A stretch of 64,000 bases of DNA from Mesorhizobium shangrilense (GCF_040537815.1 NZ_JBEWSZ010000001.1:2294001-2358000); one strand, 5' to 3'. Numbered from the stretch's first letter, positions 11,251-20,642 are shown. The notes: generated by a model not told the origin, from the sequence alone. Made by a program: numbers and translations.

Positions 11251-12012
11251 TCAAAATAGAGTCATCTGACTGTCGTCCGCGCCGGGTTTCTGGCGCTTGG
11301 CCTTCTCGACCATCGGCCCGACGACACCCCTTTCCTGGATCTCCGGACCGGTGTTGGCGACCTTGTTGACAAGGTCGGAAACCGGAATCGCCTCGAAAAA
11401 ATCGGGTTGCGCCGGTTGCAGCAGGTCGGCCACGTCGCGTGGCTCCAGCGTCCGGCAGTCCAGCCAGCGCTCGAAATCCTGTGGATGGATCACGACCGGC
11501 ATGCGGTCGTGGATATGGGCGATGCCGGCATTGGCGCTGACAGTCAGGATAGCGCCCGTGTCCATTTCCGAGCCGCCGGGTTCAGCATAGGTTTCGATCA
11601 GCCCGGCGAAGGCGACGAGCCCGCCGTCCTTGGGCCGGATCCAATAGGGCTGCCCCTTCTTGCCACCAGCCTGTTGCCATTCATAGAATCCGGAAGCCGG
11701 CACCAGCGCGCGGCGATGACGCATGGCGGCGCGGAACGAGGCCTTTTCCACTGCACCTTCCGAACGCGCGTTGATCAGCAGCGGAAATTCCCTGGTATCC
11801 TTGACCCAGGTTGGGATCAGCCCCCAGCGCACCAGCATCGACTGGCGATTCGGCAGGTTCGAACCCGGGGCTTGCGGGGCGCCGGCGAGCGCCATCAGGA
11901 TTGGCTGGGTCGGCGCGATGTTGTAGCGCGCCGGAAATTCGTCGAGTCCCGTCATACCCAGAAAGTCTGCCGTCTGGTCCGGCGTGGCGGTCAAGGCAAA
12001 ACGTCCGCACAT
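11251..12012 (-). CDS. SOS response-associated peptidase (SRAP/YedK-HMCES family)
   Basis: A 253-residue SRAP protein that covalently captures abasic sites in single-stranded DNA. The start at 12012 places Cys2 after methionine (MCGRF), as the family requires for the thiazolidine crosslink; the longer upstream reading would bury this cysteine. Other active-site residues are in RYNIAPTQ, INARSEG, FYEW (Glu) and AHIHDRMPV (His). The C-terminus after residue 215 is a family-typical tail. It is divergent from the Nudix gene, another nucleotide-protection function. Confidence 0.95.
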   Translation of the reverse strand: MCGRFALTATPDQTADFLGMTGLDEFPARYNIAPTQPILMALAGAPQAPGSNLPNRQSMLVRWGLIPTWVKDTREFPLLINARSEGAVEKASFRAAMRHRRALVPASGFYEWQQAGGKKGQPYWIRPKDGGLVAFAGLIETYAEPGGSEMDTGAILTVSANAGIAHIHDRMPVVIHPQDFERWLDCRTLEPRDVADLLQPAQPDFFEAIPVSDLVNKVANTGPEIQERGVVGPMVEKAKRQKPGADDSQMTLF

Positions 12013-12140
12013 GAAGCTGGTACCCGCAACTTGTTGAGGTGCGAACGTGGCGATGGAACCGGCGTTGCGCAACCGCTAAAGCTGCTTTCCAGCACGCGGT
12101 CCACAAGGGGCCGCATTCAATCGAGGCGATTGGGGATAAC

Positions 12141-12596
12141 ATGGACGGGGCGCGAAAGACACTTCCGGCAGTCTCGGTCGCCGTCGTGCGCGACGACACC
12201 GTGTTGCTGGTCAAGCGGGCGCGGCAGCCATCACAGGGGCTCTATGCCTTTCCCGGCGGCAAGGTCGAGGCGGGTGAGACGTTGGAGCAGGCTGCAAGGC
12301 GCGAACTGCTGGAGGAAACCCGGCTGCAAGCTGAAAATTACCGCCCGCTTCGGGAAATCCATATCGACGGCAGGAGCGATGATCATCCGGTCGACTACCG
12401 GCTGACGGTGTTCGGCGCCACCTATGCCGGCGGCGAGGCCGTGGCCAGCGACGATGCGGAGACGGCGGCTTTCTACACGCTGGCGGAAATGTCGGGGCTG
12501 CCGCTCACTGGCTCGGTCTTTGACGTCGCCGACGAACTGCTCGGCCCCGAAAATCGCCTTGCAGGCGACAAATTGTTTGGTCACAAAGGCTTATGA
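12141..12596 (+). CDS. Nudix hydrolase
   Basis: A 151-residue enzyme whose Nudix box matches GX5EX7REUXEEXGU (GGKVEAGETLEQAARREL followed by LEET) near residues 38-60. Such enzymes hydrolyse nucleoside diphosphates linked to another moiety; ADP-ribose or oxidised nucleotides are possible. The ATG at 12141 follows GGGGAT. The stop overlaps the start of the TIGR02301 gene (ATGA), so the two are translationally coupled. Confidence 0.9.
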   Translation: MDGARKTLPAVSVAVVRDDTVLLVKRARQPSQGLYAFPGGKVEAGETLEQAARRELLEETRLQAENYRPLREIHIDGRSDDHPVDYRLTVFGATYAGGEAVASDDAETAAFYTLAEMSGLPLTGSVFDVADELLGPENRLAGDKLFGHKGL

Positions 12597-12970
12597 TCCG
12601 CGCGCCGCTGCTCTTCGCTGCATGTCTTGCCGTCAGCCTCGCTGTCACGGCAAGGCCGGCCTTGACTGCCGAGGCACCGTTCGAGCCCGGCCTGATGCGC
12701 CTGGCGGAGGTTCTTGGCTCGCTGCATTTCCTGCGCAATCTGTGCGGCGAAAAAGGCGACCAATGGCGAGGCGAGATGGAAAAGCTGCTCGATTCGGAGA
12801 ATCCGGACCCGGAGCGGCGCGCCCGCTTCATCGCCAGCTTCAACCGCGGCTACCGCTCCTTCGGCGGCACCTATACACAATGCACGGCCTCGGCCACGGA
12901 AGCCATCAGCCGCTACATGAAGGAAGGCGAAACCCTGTCGCGCGATATCGCTTCGCGCTACGGCAACTGA
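12593..12970 (+). CDS. TIGR02301-family secreted protein
   Basis: A 125-residue protein with a clear signal peptide (hydrophobic core LLFAACLAVSLAV, cleavage near ALTAEA). The mature part has two conserved cysteines (NLCGEK and YTQCTA) that could form a disulfide in the periplasm, and an arginine-rich middle (ERRARFIASFNRGYRSF). This matches the TIGR02301 family, which is restricted mostly to Rhizobiales and has no known function. It is coupled to the Nudix gene. Confidence 0.85.
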   Translation: MIRAPLLFAACLAVSLAVTARPALTAEAPFEPGLMRLAEVLGSLHFLRNLCGEKGDQWRGEMEKLLDSENPDPERRARFIASFNRGYRSFGGTYTQCTASATEAISRYMKEGETLSRDIASRYGN

Positions 12971-13308
12971 CAGCCGGCTGCCCAATTCCTTTTGGATACA
13001 GGCACTCCCTCCTTGTGTCTCGCTACGTGGCGTGCATTCTAGTGTTGCACTTCTGCAACTACGTTAACGAAACGTTACCCTGCGGATGTGAAATTAACTC
13101 AAACTGAAGGTTTCCGTCCCGTTGGCCGATCTAATCGGCTAAGTTTGCCTTGGATCGAACGTCATTTTGCGGAGCGCTTTGAGTTTTCTAGAAGGCGATC
13201 AAAGAAATGACGTATTTACAAAGGCTTAGATAGGCCGTCCCGTTAGAGAGACAACTCAAGTCAGATTCGCGACTGGCGGATCGCCGCTTGAAAGGGTGGA
13301 CATCGCAG
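12971..13308. other. intergenic region with two short dyads
   Basis: About 340 bases without a gene and lower in GC than its surroundings. It contains GTTGCA-cttc-TGCAAC at 13044-13059, which may end the Nudix/TIGR02301 transcript, and GCCGAT-cta-ATCGGC at 13125-13139. A promoter for the following small gene should lie here, but no consensus stands out. Confidence 0.5.
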
Positions 13309-13566
13309 ATGGAACATGGCGTCAACGACATCGACGCGCTGGTCAGGGAAGAGAAACGCCTGACCGCCGTGGAAAGCCACAGCGAAGCCTGGGCGGAAGG
13401 ACTTTCGGCTGGAATCGAGCCAGAGATCATCGCCGAAGCGGCGCTCGAAACCGCATTCGGTGAAATGTTGCGCGCCAATGGCGAGACGTCGGCCCTTGCC
13501 CTCCTTGATCGCATGCGTGAAAAGGTGATCGCCGGGGCCTTCGAACCTGAACGGTGGCGGCACTGA
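13309..13566 (+). CDS. 85-residue hypothetical protein
   Basis: An acidic, alanine- and glutamate-rich helical protein (MEHGVNDIDALVREEKRL at the start, ALALLDRMREKVIAGAFE near the end). No cysteines, signal peptide or transmembrane segment are present. Codon use matches the chromosome. No family is recognised. It lies just before the secreted protein gene and may share its transcript. Confidence 0.6.
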   Translation: MEHGVNDIDALVREEKRLTAVESHSEAWAEGLSAGIEPEIIAEAALETAFGEMLRANGETSALALLDRMREKVIAGAFEPERWRH

Positions 13567-13633
13567 ACCCACGGGTTCTTTGACGACGAAGCACCGTTTG
13601 GGCATCATGCCCGGAGCCATGGAGACGCGGGCA

Positions 13634-14422
13634 GTGAATTTTTCGATGTCAGGCAAGCCAAGCGGCTTGGTCCTCAGCATCTGGCTCGCCGCTTTTTGCG
13701 TTGCCACTCCCGCGATGTTGTTTCTTGCAAGCAAGCCCGCCTTTGCGCTGAGCGAGATCAAACGCGAGGAACTTCCCTCGCCGATCATTCCATCCGCCGA
13801 CGATGACATGTCGCCGCCCGGCAGTGCCGTGCCGATGCCGGACCCTGTCGGCACACCTCCATCGGCCAGCCAACCCAAATCGCCTGATGAGGCCGAGCCG
13901 GCAGGGCCGAAGAAAGATGGCGAGGCCTCGCCGCGCATCGATCCCAACGCGCCGCTGCCCGAGGTTATCTACGATCTCAACAAGCTTCCCGAGCCCGTCA
14001 GGCGCATGCATGGCCTCATCGTCGAGGCCTGCAAAAGCGGCGACATCGAAAAACTTCGGCCGCTGATCGGCACGGGCGATTCCATCACGCAACTGTCGCT
14101 GACCGACATTGACGGCGACCCGGTCAATTTCCTGAAAGGTCTTTCAGGTGACGCGGACGGCCAGGAGATCCTGGCCATACTGGAAGAGGTTCTCGACGCC
14201 GGCTTTGTCCATCTCGATGCCGGCACGCCGCAGGAGCTTTATGTCTGGCCATACTTCTTTGCGTTGCCGCTCGACAAGCTCGACCCCAAGCAGCGTGTCG
14301 AACTGTTCAAGATCGTCACCTCCGGCGACTATGACGACATGAAGCAGTTCGGCGCCTATATCTTCTACCGTGTCGGCATTACGCCGGCGGGGCAGTGGAC
14401 GTTCTTCGTCGCGGGAGATTGA
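13634..14422 (+). CDS. secreted conserved protein of unknown function
   Basis: A 262-residue protein with an N-terminal signal sequence (hydrophobic LVLSIWLAAFCVATPAML, then FALS), a proline-, serine- and aspartate-rich linker of about 60 residues, and a folded C-terminal domain from VIYDLNKLPEPVRRMH onward. The GTG at 13634 is chosen because GGAG lies nine bases upstream; ATGs at 13607, 13619 and 13646 are alternatives. The C-terminal domain (about residues 110-262) has alternating helices and a conserved-looking YVWPYFFALPLDKL segment. It probably works in the periplasm. No function is assigned. Confidence 0.72.
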   Translation: MNFSMSGKPSGLVLSIWLAAFCVATPAMLFLASKPAFALSEIKREELPSPIIPSADDDMSPPGSAVPMPDPVGTPPSASQPKSPDEAEPAGPKKDGEASPRIDPNAPLPEVIYDLNKLPEPVRRMHGLIVEACKSGDIEKLRPLIGTGDSITQLSLTDIDGDPVNFLKGLSGDADGQEILAILEEVLDAGFVHLDAGTPQELYVWPYFFALPLDKLDPKQRVELFKIVTSGDYDDMKQFGAYIFYRVGITPAGQWTFFVAGD

Positions 14423-14513
14423 GGCCTCGGCTCTCAAACAAGACCCGCGTACCAACGGCTGAGAGAAAATCTATCGTGCCACCGAGGCCCGAGAGGCCTT
14501 GAGCCGGTCGCGG

Positions 14514-15848
14514 TCACGCGACAGGCAATGCCTCGGAAAACTCCACCGCCTTGCCCTGTCCCGCGGTGACGATTTCGCCCTCCCACATCACACGCCGGCC
14601 GCGCACCATGGTGCCGACCGGCCAGCCGGTCACTTGCTTGCCGTCGTAAGGTGTCCATCCTGCCTTCGAGCCGGCCTGGGCGTTGGTGATGGTTTCGCGG
14701 CGCTTGAGGTCGACGATGGTGAAATCGGCATCATAGCCGGCGGCGACGCGGCCTTTCCTGGCCATGCCGAAGATGCGCTGCGGGCCATGGCTGGAAAGAT
14801 CGACGAAACGCTCCAGCGTCAGCCGCCCTGCATTCACATGATCGAGCATGATAGGCACCAGCGTCTGCACGCCGGTCATGCCCGACGGTGAGGCCGGATA
14901 GGGTTTTGCCTTCTCGGCCAGGGTGTGGGGAGCATGGTCGGAGCCCAGCACATCGACGATGCCTTGCGAAATGCCATGCCAGACGCCGTCGCGATGACTG
15001 ATGGCGCGCACCGGCGGGTTCATCTGGATCAATGTGCCCAGACGCGCATAGTCGTCGGCGCTCAGTGTCAGGTGATGCGGCGTCGCCTCGCAGGTCGCGA
15101 CATCCTTGTGCTGCTCAAGGAAGAGTATTTCCTCGGCAGTCGAGATGTGGAGCACATGAATACGGGCACGGGTCGCGCGCGCGATGCGGACCAGCCGCTC
15201 GGTGCAGCGGAGTGCTGCGATCTCGTCGCGCCATACGGGGTGCGATGACGCATCGCCTTCGACCCGCTCGCCAAGCCGCTCGCGCAGCCGGAACTCGTCC
15301 TCCGAATGGAAAGCGGCGCGGCGGCGCGTGTTTCTGAGGATCGAAGCAACGCCCTCATCGTCCTCGACCAGCAGGTCGCCGGTCGACGAGCCCATGAACA
15401 CCTTGATGCCTGCCGCACCTGGCAGGCGTTCCAACTCGCCGACGTCCCTCGCATTCTCACGCGTGCCGCCAACCCAGAAAGCGAAGTCGCAGTGCATGCG
15501 GCCAGTGGCGCGCCGCACCTTATCGGCGAGCGCTGCTTCGCTGGTGGTGAGCGGATTGGTGTTCGGCATCTCGAAGACAGCCGTGACGCCGCCGAGCACG
15601 GCCGCGCGCGAACCTGTTTCCAGATCTTCCTTGTGCTCCAGCCCCGGCTCGCGGAAATGCACCTGGCTGTCGACGACGCCAGGCAGGACGTGCAGCCCTC
15701 GACAGTCGATCGTCTCGCCGGCAGATGCCTGGCTGAGATCACCGATAGCGGCAATGCGCCCTTTGATGACGCCGATGTCGCGCGTGCCCTGGCCGTCATG
15801 GTTGACCACCGTGCCACCTGTCAGGATGAGGTCGTAGGTCATGGCCAT
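14514..15848 (-). CDS. pyrC: dihydroorotase (amidohydrolase superfamily)
   Basis: A 444-residue class I dihydroorotase of the multi-functional/AllB-like branch. Its metal centre differs from the textbook form: the usual D-x-H-x-H is D-S-Q-V-H here (VDSQVHFREPG, residues 59-69), so the first zinc-binding His is Gln62. Other parts are present: KVFMGSSTGD, HVLHISTAEE, CEATPHHLTL and the catalytic GSDHAPH. The enzyme would cyclise carbamoyl-aspartate in pyrimidine synthesis, although an allantoinase or hydantoinase role cannot be excluded. The ATG at 15842 is an alternative start. The gene is divergent from ygfZ; pyrE is elsewhere in the window. Confidence 0.85.
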   Translation of the reverse strand: MAMTYDLILTGGTVVNHDGQGTRDIGVIKGRIAAIGDLSQASAGETIDCRGLHVLPGVVDSQVHFREPGLEHKEDLETGSRAAVLGGVTAVFEMPNTNPLTTSEAALADKVRRATGRMHCDFAFWVGGTRENARDVGELERLPGAAGIKVFMGSSTGDLLVEDDEGVASILRNTRRRAAFHSEDEFRLRERLGERVEGDASSHPVWRDEIAALRCTERLVRIARATRARIHVLHISTAEEILFLEQHKDVATCEATPHHLTLSADDYARLGTLIQMNPPVRAISHRDGVWHGISQGIVDVLGSDHAPHTLAEKAKPYPASPSGMTGVQTLVPIMLDHVNAGRLTLERFVDLSSHGPQRIFGMARKGRVAAGYDADFTIVDLKRRETITNAQAGSKAGWTPYDGKQVTGWPVGTMVRGRRVMWEGEIVTAGQGKAVEFSEALPVA

Positions 15849-15930
15849 GCTGATCCAGTCTCTTGCGGGGGGAGTGTCAGCGGCTTACGTAAAGGCCAGC
15901 ACTTTTGCAAGATCAGGTTCATTTCCACCC

Positions 15931-16791
15931 ATGCCCTTTGCCATGCTGACAGACCGAGCCCTCATTTCCGTATCAGGTCCGGATGCCGAGCATTTCCTGC
16001 AGAACATCCTGACCACCGACCTCGACGCGCTTCATATCGGTGAGGCAAAGCCGGGTGCCCTGCTCACGCCGCAAGGCAAGGTCCTGTTTGATTTCCTGAT
16101 CTCGCGTGCCGTTGAAAATGCCTTTCGGCTGGAATGCCGTGCTGACATCGCTGATGATTTCGTGCGCCGGCTCATGCTCTACAAACTGCGTGCCAAGGTC
16201 GATATTGCCAAGACAGATCAGGCTGTTGTCGCCGTTGCGTGGGGAGATGATTCAAGGTCTTCACACGCTGATTCAAATTCGGTTTCTGACAAGCGCTTCA
16301 GAGACGCAACCGTCACACGCACCTACGGTGAGCCCGCCAATGTCGGCGATCCGGCTCTCTGGCACGCCTTTCGCATTGCCAATGGCATTGCCGAAAGCGG
16401 CGCCGACTATCAGCTCGGCGATGCCTTCCCACATGATGTCCTGCTCGATGAGATCGGTGGGGTCGGCTTCAAGAAAGGCTGCTATGTCGGTCAGGAGGTT
16501 GTCTCGCGCATGCAGCATCGCGGCACCGCCCGGCGACGCGTGCTGATCGTCGCTGCCGAACATCCCCTGCCCGCCCCGGGCACGGAGCTGACCGCGGACG
16601 GGCGGCCGCTCGGCATTCTTGGCTCGACGACGGGAACGACGGGCCTTGCCATTGCCCGTATCGACCGGGTCAAGGCCGCACTCGACGCCGGCCAGGAAAT
16701 CCTGGCGGGCGATATTCCCGTTTCGCTGGCCATTCCCGCTTGGGCGAAATTTGGCTTCCCGCAGGAAACCGTCGGCGCGGAGGGGGCCTGA
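15931..16791 (+). CDS. ygfZ: folate-binding protein YgfZ (iron-sulfur cluster maintenance)
   Basis: A 286-residue tetrahydrofolate-dependent protein of the GcvT-like family. The YgfZ signature is present as KKGCYVGQEVVSRMQHRG near residue 185, with the essential Cys. The C-terminus has the usual beta barrel (GTTGLAIARIDRVK). YgfZ helps assembly or repair of certain Fe-S enzymes in the cytoplasm. The start at 15931 gives the family N-terminus (LTDRALISVSGPDAEHFLQN). It overlaps the next gene by one base (TGATG), so the two are coupled. Confidence 0.9.
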   Translation: MPFAMLTDRALISVSGPDAEHFLQNILTTDLDALHIGEAKPGALLTPQGKVLFDFLISRAVENAFRLECRADIADDFVRRLMLYKLRAKVDIAKTDQAVVAVAWGDDSRSSHADSNSVSDKRFRDATVTRTYGEPANVGDPALWHAFRIANGIAESGADYQLGDAFPHDVLLDEIGGVGFKKGCYVGQEVVSRMQHRGTARRRVLIVAAEHPLPAPGTELTADGRPLGILGSTTGTTGLAIARIDRVKAALDAGQEILAGDIPVSLAIPAWAKFGFPQETVGAEGA

Positions 16792-17429
16792 TGGCGGCCG
16801 ATCGCGCCGGTGCGCCAGCGCGCGCCTGGCAACGTATGCTGTCCGGCAGGCGGCTTGACCTGCTCGATCCGTCACCGCTCGATGTGGAGATTTCCGACAT
16901 CGCCCACGGGCTCGCCCGCGTTGCCCGCTGGAACGGCCAGACCAGTGGCGAACATGCCTTTTCGGTGGCCCAGCATTCGCTGCTGGTTGAGTCCCTCTTT
17001 TCTCACATCCAACCGGAGGCATCGGCCGATGCGCGACTGGCGGCCCTCCTCCACGACGCGCCGGAATATGTCATCGGCGACATGATCTCGCCGTTCAAAT
17101 CGGTGATGGGCGGCAGCTACAAGGATTGCGAGTTCCGATTGCAGCACGCCATCCATCTGCGCTTCTCGCTGTCGCCAGAGCTCGGCCCAGGTCTACGAAA
17201 AAAGATCAAGCGCGCCGACCAGATCGCCGCCTATTTCGAGGCAACGCTGCTCGCCGGCTTCTCGACCGCCGAGGCAACTGAGTTCTTTGGCCGGCCGCGT
17301 GGCTTCAATGCCGATCGCTTCGACTTCACGCCTCGCTCGGTCACCTGGGCGCAAAATGCGTTCCTGAAGCGCTTTGCAGCGATCGAAAGCCAGCGTCGGG
17401 TGGTTGTTCCAGCGCATCCAAGCGACTGA
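16791..17429 (+). CDS. HD-domain hydrolase (YfbR-like nucleotidase)
   Basis: A 212-residue HD-superfamily protein. The metal site appears as SGEHAFSVAQHSLLVE, then LLHDAPEYVIGD (the HD pair) and RADQIAAYFEA. This arrangement fits YfbR-type 5'-deoxynucleotidases and other small HD phosphohydrolases. Its ATG shares a base with the ygfZ stop. This partner order (ygfZ then HD) is common in related bacteria, but the substrate is not proven. Confidence 0.85.
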   Translation: MAADRAGAPARAWQRMLSGRRLDLLDPSPLDVEISDIAHGLARVARWNGQTSGEHAFSVAQHSLLVESLFSHIQPEASADARLAALLHDAPEYVIGDMISPFKSVMGGSYKDCEFRLQHAIHLRFSLSPELGPGLRKKIKRADQIAAYFEATLLAGFSTAEATEFFGRPRGFNADRFDFTPRSVTWAQNAFLKRFAAIESQRRVVVPAHPSD

Positions 17430-17492
17430 AAACGGTAAATTAACCGGCGGGGATGACAGTACCGCGTTGGATCACGGTCTGCAGGCGCGCCG

Positions 17493-19634
17493 ATGCCCGT
17501 CGCTGATTTCAAGGCTGGTTCGCCCACCCCGGAACGGGAGGCCGAAGGCGTTAGCCCGATCCGACGAATAGAAGACGAGCTACGCGAACAAAACGAGCGT
17601 TTTTCGGCGGCCGTCGAGAACATGTCGCATGGCCTGTGCATGTTCGATGCCGACGAGCGCATGATCATCTGCAACGGCAATTACATCCGCATATTCTGCC
17701 TCGATGCCGAAGTCATACAGCCGGGCATCCTGTTTTTCGACATCCTCCAGCATAGCGTCGACATCGGTGTCGCCTCGCAGAGCGCCAAAGAGCTCTACGC
17801 CATCCGCAAGCCCTATATCGACCAGGCGAAGCCCTCGACCTACGAGGAGATCCTTTCCGACGGGCGCATCATCAATATTTCCCACCGGCCGCTCGCCTCG
17901 GGCGGCTGGGTGTCGATCTACGAGGACATCACCGAACAGCGGCATGCCGAACAGAATCTAAAGGAACAACATCGCCGCTTCGACGCGGCGCTCGCCAACA
18001 TGTCGCAAGGTTTGCTGATGTATGATGCGGGCGGCAGGCTGATCGTGCGAAACCAGCGTTTTCTGGAGCTCTATGGGCTGGATGAGGCCGACTTCCCATT
18101 TGGCCTGACGCATCGCGAGTTGCTTCACCTGTTGGTGAGCAAGGGCATTTATGCCGGCATCGACATCGAGGACGAGGTTTCCAAGACGGATGTCTGCCTG
18201 CGTGCCGGGCAAACACGGGCGACACATCGCCATCTTGCCGACGGGAGGACAGTGATGATCTCGCGCCGGCCGATGAGCGGGGGCGGCTGGGTTGCCACTT
18301 TCGACGACGTCACCGAGCGCCGGCGTGTCGAAGAGCGCATGACACATCTGGCTCATCATGACACGCTGACCAACCTGCCCAACCGTTCCATGTTCCGCGA
18401 ACGGCTCGACCAGGCTTTGAGCGACACCAAGGACACGCGTCTTGCGGTGTTCTCGCTCGACCTCGACCGTTTCAAGGCCATCAACGACACCTGGGGGCAT
18501 CCAGCAGGCGACTGGCTGCTGAAATGCGTGGCCGAGCGTTTGCAGAACTGCCTGCGCGATAAAACCGATATCGTCGCCCGTTTCGGCGGCGACGAGTTCG
18601 TCATCATCCAGTTCGACCCCAAGGGCCAGGACGACGCCGAGAGGCTCGCCAGGCGCATCGTCGAGGCCATCGGAAAGCCGTTTCACGACAACAGCCGCGA
18701 CATGCATGTCGGCATCAGCCTTGGCATCGCGCGTTTCCCTGAAGACGGCAAGGACGCCGAAACGCTGCTGAAAAATGCCGATACGGCGCTCTATCGAGCG
18801 AAGAGCGAGGGACACAACCTCTACCGCTTCTTCGAGCCGGACATGGACGCGATGGTGCTGGCGCGCCGTGCGCTTGAAGCAGACCTTGAGGCAGCACTGC
18901 CGCATCGTGAGTTCGAGCTGGACTTTCAGCCGATCATGAATATCGCCTCCGGCGAAGTCGTCGGAGCCGAAGCCTTGATGCGATGGCACTCGCCGACGCG
19001 AGGCCTCGTTCAGCCGGACGACTTCATCAGGGTCGCGGAAGAAACCGGGCTGGTCGTGCCGCTTGGCGAATGGGCGTTGAGAAAGGCCTGCACCACCGCA
19101 GCCAGATGGCCGTCCGGACTGCGCATCGCCGTCAACGTTTCGGCCATGCAGATCAGGAGCGGCGCCTTCGCACGAAGCGTCATCTCGGCCCTGGCCTATT
19201 CCGGAGTGGCGGCTGACCGGCTCGAACTCGAAATCACCGAGACCGTGCTGATGGACGAGAGCGATATGGTGCTCAAAGCGCTCCGGCAGTTGCGCGATCT
19301 CGGCGTCCGCATCGCCTTGGATGATTTTGGCACCGGCTATTCGTCGCTCGGCTATCTGCGCCGGTTTCCTGTCGACAAGATCAAGATCGACCGTTCCTTC
19401 ATCCGCGATATCGACAAACGTGACACCGCCGCGATCGTGCGCACGATCATCGGGCTCGGCGCTCAGCTTGGCATCACGGTCACGGCGGAAGGTGTGGAGA
19501 CAGACGCGCAGCTTGACTTCCTGCGCCAGGAAGGTTGCGTCGAGGCGCAAGGCTATCTGATCGGCGCACCGTCGAATGCAGCGACCATGCAGCGCCTGCT
19601 GGGATCAGCCACTCCGCGCCGCCAAATCAGGTGA
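17493..19634 (+). CDS. PAS-PAS-GGDEF-EAL cyclic-di-GMP signalling protein
   Basis: A 713-residue cytoplasmic protein with two PAS-type sensor domains (about residues 35-150 and 160-275), a diguanylate cyclase domain (about 285-445) and a phosphodiesterase domain (about 455-705). The cyclase site is intact (RFGGDEF, residues 363-369), but the usual inhibitory RxxD five residues before it reads DKTD, so product inhibition is probably lost. The EAL site is complete: EALMRW near 493, NVSA, EITETVL, DDFGTG, KIDRSF, EGVET and QGY. Both activities are therefore possible. The two PAS repeats resemble each other, suggesting internal duplication. No membrane segment is visible. It is monocistronic. Confidence 0.93.
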   Translation: MPVADFKAGSPTPEREAEGVSPIRRIEDELREQNERFSAAVENMSHGLCMFDADERMIICNGNYIRIFCLDAEVIQPGILFFDILQHSVDIGVASQSAKELYAIRKPYIDQAKPSTYEEILSDGRIINISHRPLASGGWVSIYEDITEQRHAEQNLKEQHRRFDAALANMSQGLLMYDAGGRLIVRNQRFLELYGLDEADFPFGLTHRELLHLLVSKGIYAGIDIEDEVSKTDVCLRAGQTRATHRHLADGRTVMISRRPMSGGGWVATFDDVTERRRVEERMTHLAHHDTLTNLPNRSMFRERLDQALSDTKDTRLAVFSLDLDRFKAINDTWGHPAGDWLLKCVAERLQNCLRDKTDIVARFGGDEFVIIQFDPKGQDDAERLARRIVEAIGKPFHDNSRDMHVGISLGIARFPEDGKDAETLLKNADTALYRAKSEGHNLYRFFEPDMDAMVLARRALEADLEAALPHREFELDFQPIMNIASGEVVGAEALMRWHSPTRGLVQPDDFIRVAEETGLVVPLGEWALRKACTTAARWPSGLRIAVNVSAMQIRSGAFARSVISALAYSGVAADRLELEITETVLMDESDMVLKALRQLRDLGVRIALDDFGTGYSSLGYLRRFPVDKIKIDRSFIRDIDKRDTAAIVRTIIGLGAQLGITVTAEGVETDAQLDFLRQEGCVEAQGYLIGAPSNAATMQRLLGSATPRRQIR

Positions 19635-19635
19635 A

Positions 19636-19662
19636 CGGCCACCGTTCGAGAGCGAATGGCCG
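19636..19662. terminator. hairpin between the convergent GGDEF-EAL and LysR genes
   Basis: CGGCCA pairs with TGGCCG and an inner TTCG-agag-CGAA stem, with a three-base bulge. It lies directly after the GGDEF-EAL stop and could stop transcription from both sides. There is no T-run. Confidence 0.35.
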
Positions 19663-19687
19663 AACTGCTGCAACCCTTCCTCGCCCT

Positions 19688-20608
19688 TCATTCGGGGATC
19701 GGTTGCCAGCTTGGTTTTGACAGACGCGCAGCCATGAAACCGGCAACGGCTTCGACCTTGGCCGGGCGCGAGCGGGCCGACGGCGTGACGAAATAGAGCG
19801 CCCCTCTCGGCAACGTCCAGTCAGTGAGGATCGCTTCCATGCGGCCATCGGCCAGGTATTCACCGGCAATGAATTCCGGCAGTTCGGCAATGGCCGTTCC
19901 CGCCAGCACGGTCGGAACCAGCGCGTCTACATTGGTGACCCTGAGCGGTCCGATGGGCGTGACGGCTTCTTCGTCACCGGCGGCATTGCTGAAATGCCAG
20001 ACATCCTGCCGAGGGCGGTAGGCGTAACCCAGGCAGTGATGCGCGTCGAGATCGCGCGGTTTCATCGGACGACCATGCCGGGCAAGGTAGGACGGTGCTG
20101 CAACAATGAACGGGGCTATGCCGCAAAGACGCCGGGCAACAAGTGACGAATCGGGCAACACGGCAATCCGCAGTGCGGCGTCGAACCCCTCGCCGATCAG
20201 ATCGACGACCGCGTCGCTCAGATGCAGGTCGATCGACACGTCCGGATATTGCTTGAAGAAATCTGGAAGCAGCGGCGCCACCCATCGCAACCCAAATGCC
20301 ATCGGCACGGCCAGGCGGACAAGTCCGCGCGGACTGGCCGACAATTCACGAGCGGCACTCTCGGCATCTTCCGCGTCACGATAGAGACGGGACGCGCGCT
20401 CTGCGAGCCGATGACCGAAATCGGTAAGTGCCAGACGCCGCGACGTACGATTGAAAAGCCGAGCGCCAAGCCGCTCCTCCAGCCGGGTGACACCGCGCGA
20501 CACAGTGGCCACCGACAGGCCCATCACACGTGCGGCGGCAGCAAAGGACCGCTCCTCCGCAACCTTCGCGAACATGGCCAAACCTTCGAAATCCGGGGTT
20601 TTCGACAT
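19688..20608 (-). CDS. LysR-family transcriptional regulator
   Basis: A 306-residue LysR regulator with its helix-turn-helix at residues 10-55 ([20 protein letters not shown]) and a type 2 periplasmic-binding effector domain. The sequence from [15 protein letters not shown] to [15 protein letters not shown] is typical of the subgroup that controls a divergent oxidoreductase. The ATG at 20608 follows CAGGT. It is divergent from the SDR gene at 20703 across a dyad, so it very probably regulates that gene and itself. Confidence 0.9.
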   Translation of the reverse strand: MSKTPDFEGLAMFAKVAEERSFAAAARVMGLSVATVSRGVTRLEERLGARLFNRTSRRLALTDFGHRLAERASRLYRDAEDAESAARELSASPRGLVRLAVPMAFGLRWVAPLLPDFFKQYPDVSIDLHLSDAVVDLIGEGFDAALRIAVLPDSSLVARRLCGIAPFIVAAPSYLARHGRPMKPRDLDAHHCLGYAYRPRQDVWHFSNAAGDEEAVTPIGPLRVTNVDALVPTVLAGTAIAELPEFIAGEYLADGRMEAILTDWTLPRGALYFVTPSARSRPAKVEAVAGFMAARLSKPSWQPIPE

Positions 20609-20618
20609 CGACAAACCT

Positions 20619-20642
20619 GCAACGATTGTTTGCAAGCGTTGC
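20619..20642. promoter_or_regulatory. candidate LysR operator, GCAACG-N12-CGTTGC
   Basis: A perfect six-base inverted repeat with a 12-base spacer in the 94-base gap between the divergent LysR and SDR genes, immediately upstream of the LysR start. Symmetry and location fit a LysR recognition site; no direct evidence of binding exists. Confidence 0.5.

Noticed and set aside
17958..19550. A 530-codon minus-strand frame opposite the GGDEF-EAL gene
   Set aside because: It mirrors the codon pattern of the strong sense gene and contains no recognisable protein motif.
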